This document shows positions 60,011-64,000 of a DNA stretch of 64,000 nt, one piece after another (the stretch's first letter is position 1; each line of letters starts with the position of its first letter). A program made the position numbers and the translations under genes. The stretch covers positions 10,343,501 to 10,407,500 of the forward strand of contig CM034102.1 in NCBI GenBank assembly GCA_019914945.1, read 5' to 3'. The notes beneath the pieces are model-generated. The model did not search any database and had not been told where the DNA came from. It worked only from the letters and a program-made list of their open reading frames with translations. This DNA comes from Typha latifolia. Taxonomy: Eukaryota; Streptophyta; Magnoliopsida; Poales; Typhaceae.

Positions 60011-60975
60011 AACGGAAAGAGATATTTAATAGCAATATCATATTTATCTAGCTGCTCTTTTATTAAATTTTGCCTTCACTTCTAGCTAGCACGGTGGAAT
60101 TATTTCTAGTGTGTAAAAGATGTGTACTTCTACCTTCATAACAAAAGTATATTTTATGTTGATCCACTATTATTGTACACTCTATGTGAAAAAAGCACGG
60201 TAGCATAAAGGTTTGAAGATAATGTTTTTAAGCTATTATTATTATAGAGGTGAAAAAGAAAGAGTATGTTACAAAACTCTTCGTTGCAATTGACAAAAAC
60301 AGTAATGGAGTGATGTTGTGTTACTTCAGGCACTAATAGTGCTAAAGATAAATTTGTCAAAATCATGTGTTATGGATGTAGTGAGGAGTGACATGACAAG
60401 ATGGACGGAGATACTCTGATGATTGGCTAAATTTTTTTTCATAAGATATCTCAGGTTACCACTCAGAATTGGTGTTTTATTTTCAATGGATTTGTATCTT
60501 GTCATCAGCAAGTTCGACTAGGGATTTGGGAGCTAGACAACAAAATCTCTCAATTGAAGGTAGGCTAACTTCGTAAAATTTAGTTCTTTCAGCATTATGG
60601 TCATACTTTATTTCGATTTTTTAGATACCTGTTAGACTATTACGCAAATTGACTCCATCTGAAGAGCCTTTCTATGACAAAGAAAAAAGGAGACCAAAGG
60701 ATTCTAATATTTAGTTAACTGAGAGAAAATATGCAAGAGCAAAGCTGACAGAGTGTTGGGAGTTCTAAATCTTAGAAATCAAAATATTACACTACTAGCA
60801 AAGTGGTGATGGAAACTAAACTGTTCAAAGATGATAGCACGTTACCCTAAAAGATCCCATACTACCGTCATACTATCGCAAAAGAAACTCTTAGCAAGAA
60901 ATGCATCCTTTTCCCTATTCTTTTGCTTGGAAAAGTATTCTAAAGACAAAGGCTTTGTTTCAAATTGGAGTTAAT
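60011..60975. other. Unassigned AT-rich DNA
   Basis: No gene recognised. The minus-strand frames at 60154-60511 are domain-free. Confidence 0.5.
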
Positions 60976-60979
60976 TATA

Positions 60980-62006
60980 GGGATAATTCCTTTTAACTAT
61001 CACCCTTTTTCACAACGACTATCTAAACATTTTTTAGTACATAATGACCTCTCGAACTATTAGAAACACCTCACTTGACTCATTTCGTTAATGGGTTATT
61101 ATTTACCCATCCACTTGTGAAATAAGAATAAGCTTATTCTAGAATAAGCCTCCTTATTGTAGTGTAATAATTAAACATCTTAGTTTATTCTAATATAATA
61201 ATTTATCATTATCTCTCATTTTATCTCATATAATTTTTAACAAATTATTTAATAATAACCCACAATTATAATATTGCTCTCAGATTAGACATCACTTGAT
61301 TACACATCACCTCAACTATAGTTTAGATTTCTTCTCTCTCACATTTCTCTCTTCTTTTTAAAATCAGTCATGTCACATAAATATCCGTATACACTATAGC
61401 ACATTTGGCACGCATTACAACGCATTGCCATTACATTATCACACACCGTAATATATTGCCATGCACTACATAGTCACTGCATTCTCATGCACTGCAACGC
61501 ATTACCACACACTATAACGCCACTGTATAGCCAATACATTGTCATGCACTGCTATGCATTTGTAAGTCTGCATTTATTTTTAATGCAGGTATATTAAGCA
61601 TTTTAAGCTCGTATTTTATAACAAAAAAATAATATTATTTCAAAAAAAAATCATTTACTACTATTACTTTAACATATACTCAAGGGTATTTTCATCATTT
61701 AGTAGAAAACATCACAAATTTCGAATACAATATCATTATTCTTCAATACTTTAATATTAACTTTATATCACATAAAATATAATTATTACTTTTTATACTA
61801 GTATTGAACTAAATATTAAAAAGCTTATAGTAGTATTAGCTCTTTTCTTCTTGTATTAAAAATTAGAATAGTTATACCTATTCCATCTATATTCCATATA
61901 AGTGAATAGACACTAAAAAAGTTCAGGAGGTTTATATACTAAAAAAATTTAGAGGGTAGGTATAAAAAAGAGTGATAATTAAGGGGGGTGAAAATAGAAT
62001 TACCCT
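60980..62006. mobile_element. Candidate Mutator-type non-autonomous element with ~100-bp inverted ends
   Basis: The left end GGGATAATTCC, TTTTAACTATCACCC and TTTTTTAGTACATAATGACCTC is mirrored at the right end (GAGGTTTATATACTAAAAAA, GAGTGATAATTAAGG, GAATTACCC). A 9-bp flank TTAATTATA (60971-60979) matches TTAAATATA (62007-62015) at eight positions; 9 bp is the Mutator norm. It has swallowed, or was built around, element D copy 2. No transposase. The boundary may be off by a few bases. Confidence 0.5.
61105..61915 (-). mobile_element. Element D copy 2 (inverted relative to copy 1)
   Basis: The reverse complement shows ATAACTATTCTAATTTTTAA, TTTAGTTCAATACTAG, ATAATGATATTGTATT, CTTACAAATGCATAGCAGTG and then degenerate TGCATGACAATG/TGCGTTGCAGTG units (61390-61565), the same order as 46094-46560. 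The minisatellite is shorter here. It is flanked by TTATTCTAGAATAA palindromes near 61135. Confidence 0.55.
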
Positions 62007-62159
62007 TTAAATATAATGCAGAGAATGGGGAATGGATAGATCCATTGATGGATACGTGGGGTTCGGACATCTCATTTGCTACACTTTTCCCCTCGGTCCA
62101 CATGAATCACAAAAGCCCATAAAGGGAGCCTGACACTATTATGTCAGAGATTGAACTGA

Positions 62160-62670
62160 AGAGAACCTCACTCTCTTTTCGGGCTACCACGGCGGGCAGC
62201 GTCAGAAGCTACAATTACAAAGGAGCTTCAGGACATCCAATCTCTCTGGAGTGACAAATGTCTAACGACAGAGAGAAACATCGTCAGATATGCTCACCAA
62301 ACTATATATACTCAAGACGACAGTTTTATTCATGACCATCTTCCCCGAATAGCCTACCAAAATGGAGGGCATCTATCCCTACTCCTATCGACAAAAGTTT
62401 ACACATGTTTATGGTCATTATATGGTGAAAATTTTTGCGAGAGAGAAACAACCGATTATTTCATTTACTGCCCAGACCCCGCCCCTGAATTCATGATATA
62501 ATTATCACATCTCTGGAGGACATGGAAGTCCTACTATCCGATTACATGTTTGGTCACCTTTGAGGAGTTCTCAAACATCTGCAAATTATAAATTATCGTA
62601 CTCACTTCTTGTACATTCTTCAATCTTAATATAATTGGGGTAAACCCCGCTATTTCTATAAAAGAATAAT
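62160..62670 (+). pseudogene. LINE-type retrotransposon 3' end fragment
   Basis: One frame reads LQDIQSLWSDKCLTTERNIV, then FIHDHLPRIAYQNGGH, TCLWSLYGENFCERETTDY and FIYCPDP before decaying. The spacing C-x-E-x-E-T-x-D-x-x-x-x-x-C-P is that of the zinc-binding (zf-RVT-like) tail of plant LINE ORF2. The following AATATAATTGGGGTAAACCC and TATTTCTATAAAAG resemble LINE 3' ends. Reverse transcriptase itself is absent, as expected for a 5'-truncated copy. Assignment is from general pattern. Confidence 0.45.
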
Positions 62671-63370
62671 TATAAAACTAGAAAAATAAAAAATAAGGGC
62701 ATTACGGTAATTCACAACTGAAATAGATAAAGCTGTAAAGGAAAACTAAAATGGATAGTGAGGCAAACACACATTATTCTGGCTTATAAAAATCTTCTAA
62801 AAAAAATTATAGAATTTAATATGCTGACATATTATTTCAATAATAAATTTAACTTGATAAGCAGGCAAAAATTATTGTCAATTTTAATGTTTCATAGTAC
62901 TTTTTACTGCTAAAATTACATTGAGAAAATGAAATATTCCACTAAATTATCTAAAGAAGAGTATATGACATACAATAACTATTTGGGAACAAAACTATTG
63001 AAGTCATTCCTTCTTGAGCTACACATTTTGTATCAATAATGTACAGGGAGTGATACAGACGATTCAGACTTCATAAATCCTTTCAATATTGCAGGTCCAG
63101 AACCATCAATGTGCCTACCTCCCGATTTTGTAGGCATCATTCATGCAAGACATTAGTGACAGATCACAAATATTGAAGAATCAGTGCATTGATTGCTCCA
63201 GGCTCATATTCCCATCTGTTCAATCTATAAGGACCAAGGAGTATCATAAATGCATGGAATTGGAAATATGCTTCCATTTTTTTGTCTCTGATTAAAATTA
63301 AGCTTCCATGTTAAGCAGAGGTCATAATCTGGATTTAAGGTCTTTCAACTGCTGTTAGATGAGCAATATA
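62671..63370. other. Intergenic DNA and probable 3' UTR of the GUF1-like gene
   Basis: AT-rich up to about 63000, then less so. The part from about 63050 to 63370 would be the minus-strand transcript's 3' UTR. No firm polyadenylation signal was placed. Confidence 0.4.
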
Positions 63371-63466
63371 TTATAAAACCTCCTTCTCTAGTCTCAAGAC
63401 AGCCATGAAAGCCTCCTGTGGTACTTCAACCTTGCCAATTGCCTTCATCCTTTTCTTTCCTTCAGC
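63371..63466 (-). CDS. GUF1: Translation factor GUF1/LepA (EF4) homolog, last coding exon
   Basis: On the minus strand a TTATCAG acceptor is followed in phase 0 by 31 codons and [23 protein letters not shown], then [11 protein letters not shown]. The GKKRMK...G.V..PQEAF.A.L series is the hallmark C-terminal end of LepA/EF4 GTPases, which act on ribosomes to remobilise stalled elongation. In plants nuclear genes encode organelle-targeted versions (mitochondrial GUF1 and plastid LepA); this short exon does not decide which. The remaining exons lie beyond the right edge of the window. No premature stop, so the gene may be intact. Confidence 0.82.
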   Translation of the reverse strand, partial: AEGKKRMKAIGKVEVPQEAFMAVLRLEKEVL

Positions 63467-64000
63467 CTGATAACAATGAAAAGGGTCAGTGTTAGTTCAA
63501 CAAAGTACTGTCATATTCATATATCATAAGACATTAGCTTTCCAGTCTAGACAGCTTAGCAACCTTGACAATACATGGCAGAGAGCAAATTTTTGAAACA
63601 AGAAACATGAGGGAGATTTGCTAATTCAAAAAATAGATTTGTTTTTTTGAGAGATAATGGGAATTTATGGCATCTCAATTGAACCATAAATCGAGGAAAC
63701 ATACTCACAACCTCAGTGAGAATTGGGTGTCTTGACCACTGGGATAACTATCAAGAGACAACACATTGCATAATCTTAGATCCTTAATATGTATTTATCG
63801 ATTTTTTTAAGTGTATCATTTTGTGTATGCATCTACTTTTGTGAAGGTGTACTCAGCATGAATTAGGTGTTTTATGAATACATGTGACTGTTTAATGCAC
63901 TGTATATTTTTATTCAGAAAAAAGGATGATTTACTGACTAAATCAAATATGCAGGAAAACAAAGGAACCATTAATGCATTGGTAAAGTGGTCATATTTAT
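63467..64000 (-). other. Part of the last intron of the GUF1-like gene
   Basis: No exon resembling the preceding LepA C-terminal domain (RKKKLLxKQ) was seen, so the intron is longer than 530 bp and its donor lies outside the window. Confidence 0.55.

Overview
This is nuclear DNA from a flowering plant. It is AT-rich, has long introns with GT/AG borders, and is dense in LTR retrotransposons, DNA transposons and microsatellites. The sequence does not fix the species. No prokaryotic operon, CRISPR array, rRNA gene or organelle insertion was seen.

Layout. Positions 1-11,500 are almost entirely transposable-element (TE) DNA: an LTR end followed by three tandem primer-binding sites, two members of a long-LTR family (family A, 2452-5753 and 6562-8929), and a dead Mutator-like transposase (about 9268-9925). 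From 11,728 to 45,391 on the plus strand lies one intact gene of 26 coding exons and 949 codons. It encodes a tail-anchored protein with two tandem copies of a uridine-kinase-like P-loop domain plus a CYTH (triphosphate tunnel) domain. Its introns carry many insertions: two full members of a second LTR family (B, 13764-16503 and 27962-30068), a truncated third copy, an LTR nested inside B1, a hAT element carrying what looks like a captured ATL-type RING-H2 gene fragment, and a further LTR with its primer-binding site. From 46,000 to 64,000 come a third family A LTR (47129-50553, perfect target duplication), a broken lipase gene on the minus strand (54912-57690), an array of roughly 180-bp tandem repeats, a Mutator-type element, a LINE 3' fragment, and the last coding exon of a GUF1/LepA (EF4) translation factor on the minus strand (63371-63466).

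Relations between genes. The three host genes (kinase-CYTH protein, lipase pseudogene, GUF1) have no evident functional link. The kinase-CYTH gene reads open through every exon despite about 30 kb of intron, so it looks functional. The lipase keeps its first two exons and its C-terminal exon, has lost the part that should carry the catalytic serine, and has a premature stop.

Limits. Exon borders were placed by eye from splice consensus, reading frame and recalled family similarity. TE family names rest on terminal motifs, target-site duplications and residual coding similarity, not on database searches. No convincing new multi-gene system was found. The most notable items are the doubled kinase-CYTH architecture, the ATL-like fragment inside the hAT element, the primer-binding-site arrays, and the self-complementary repeats inside the LTRs.
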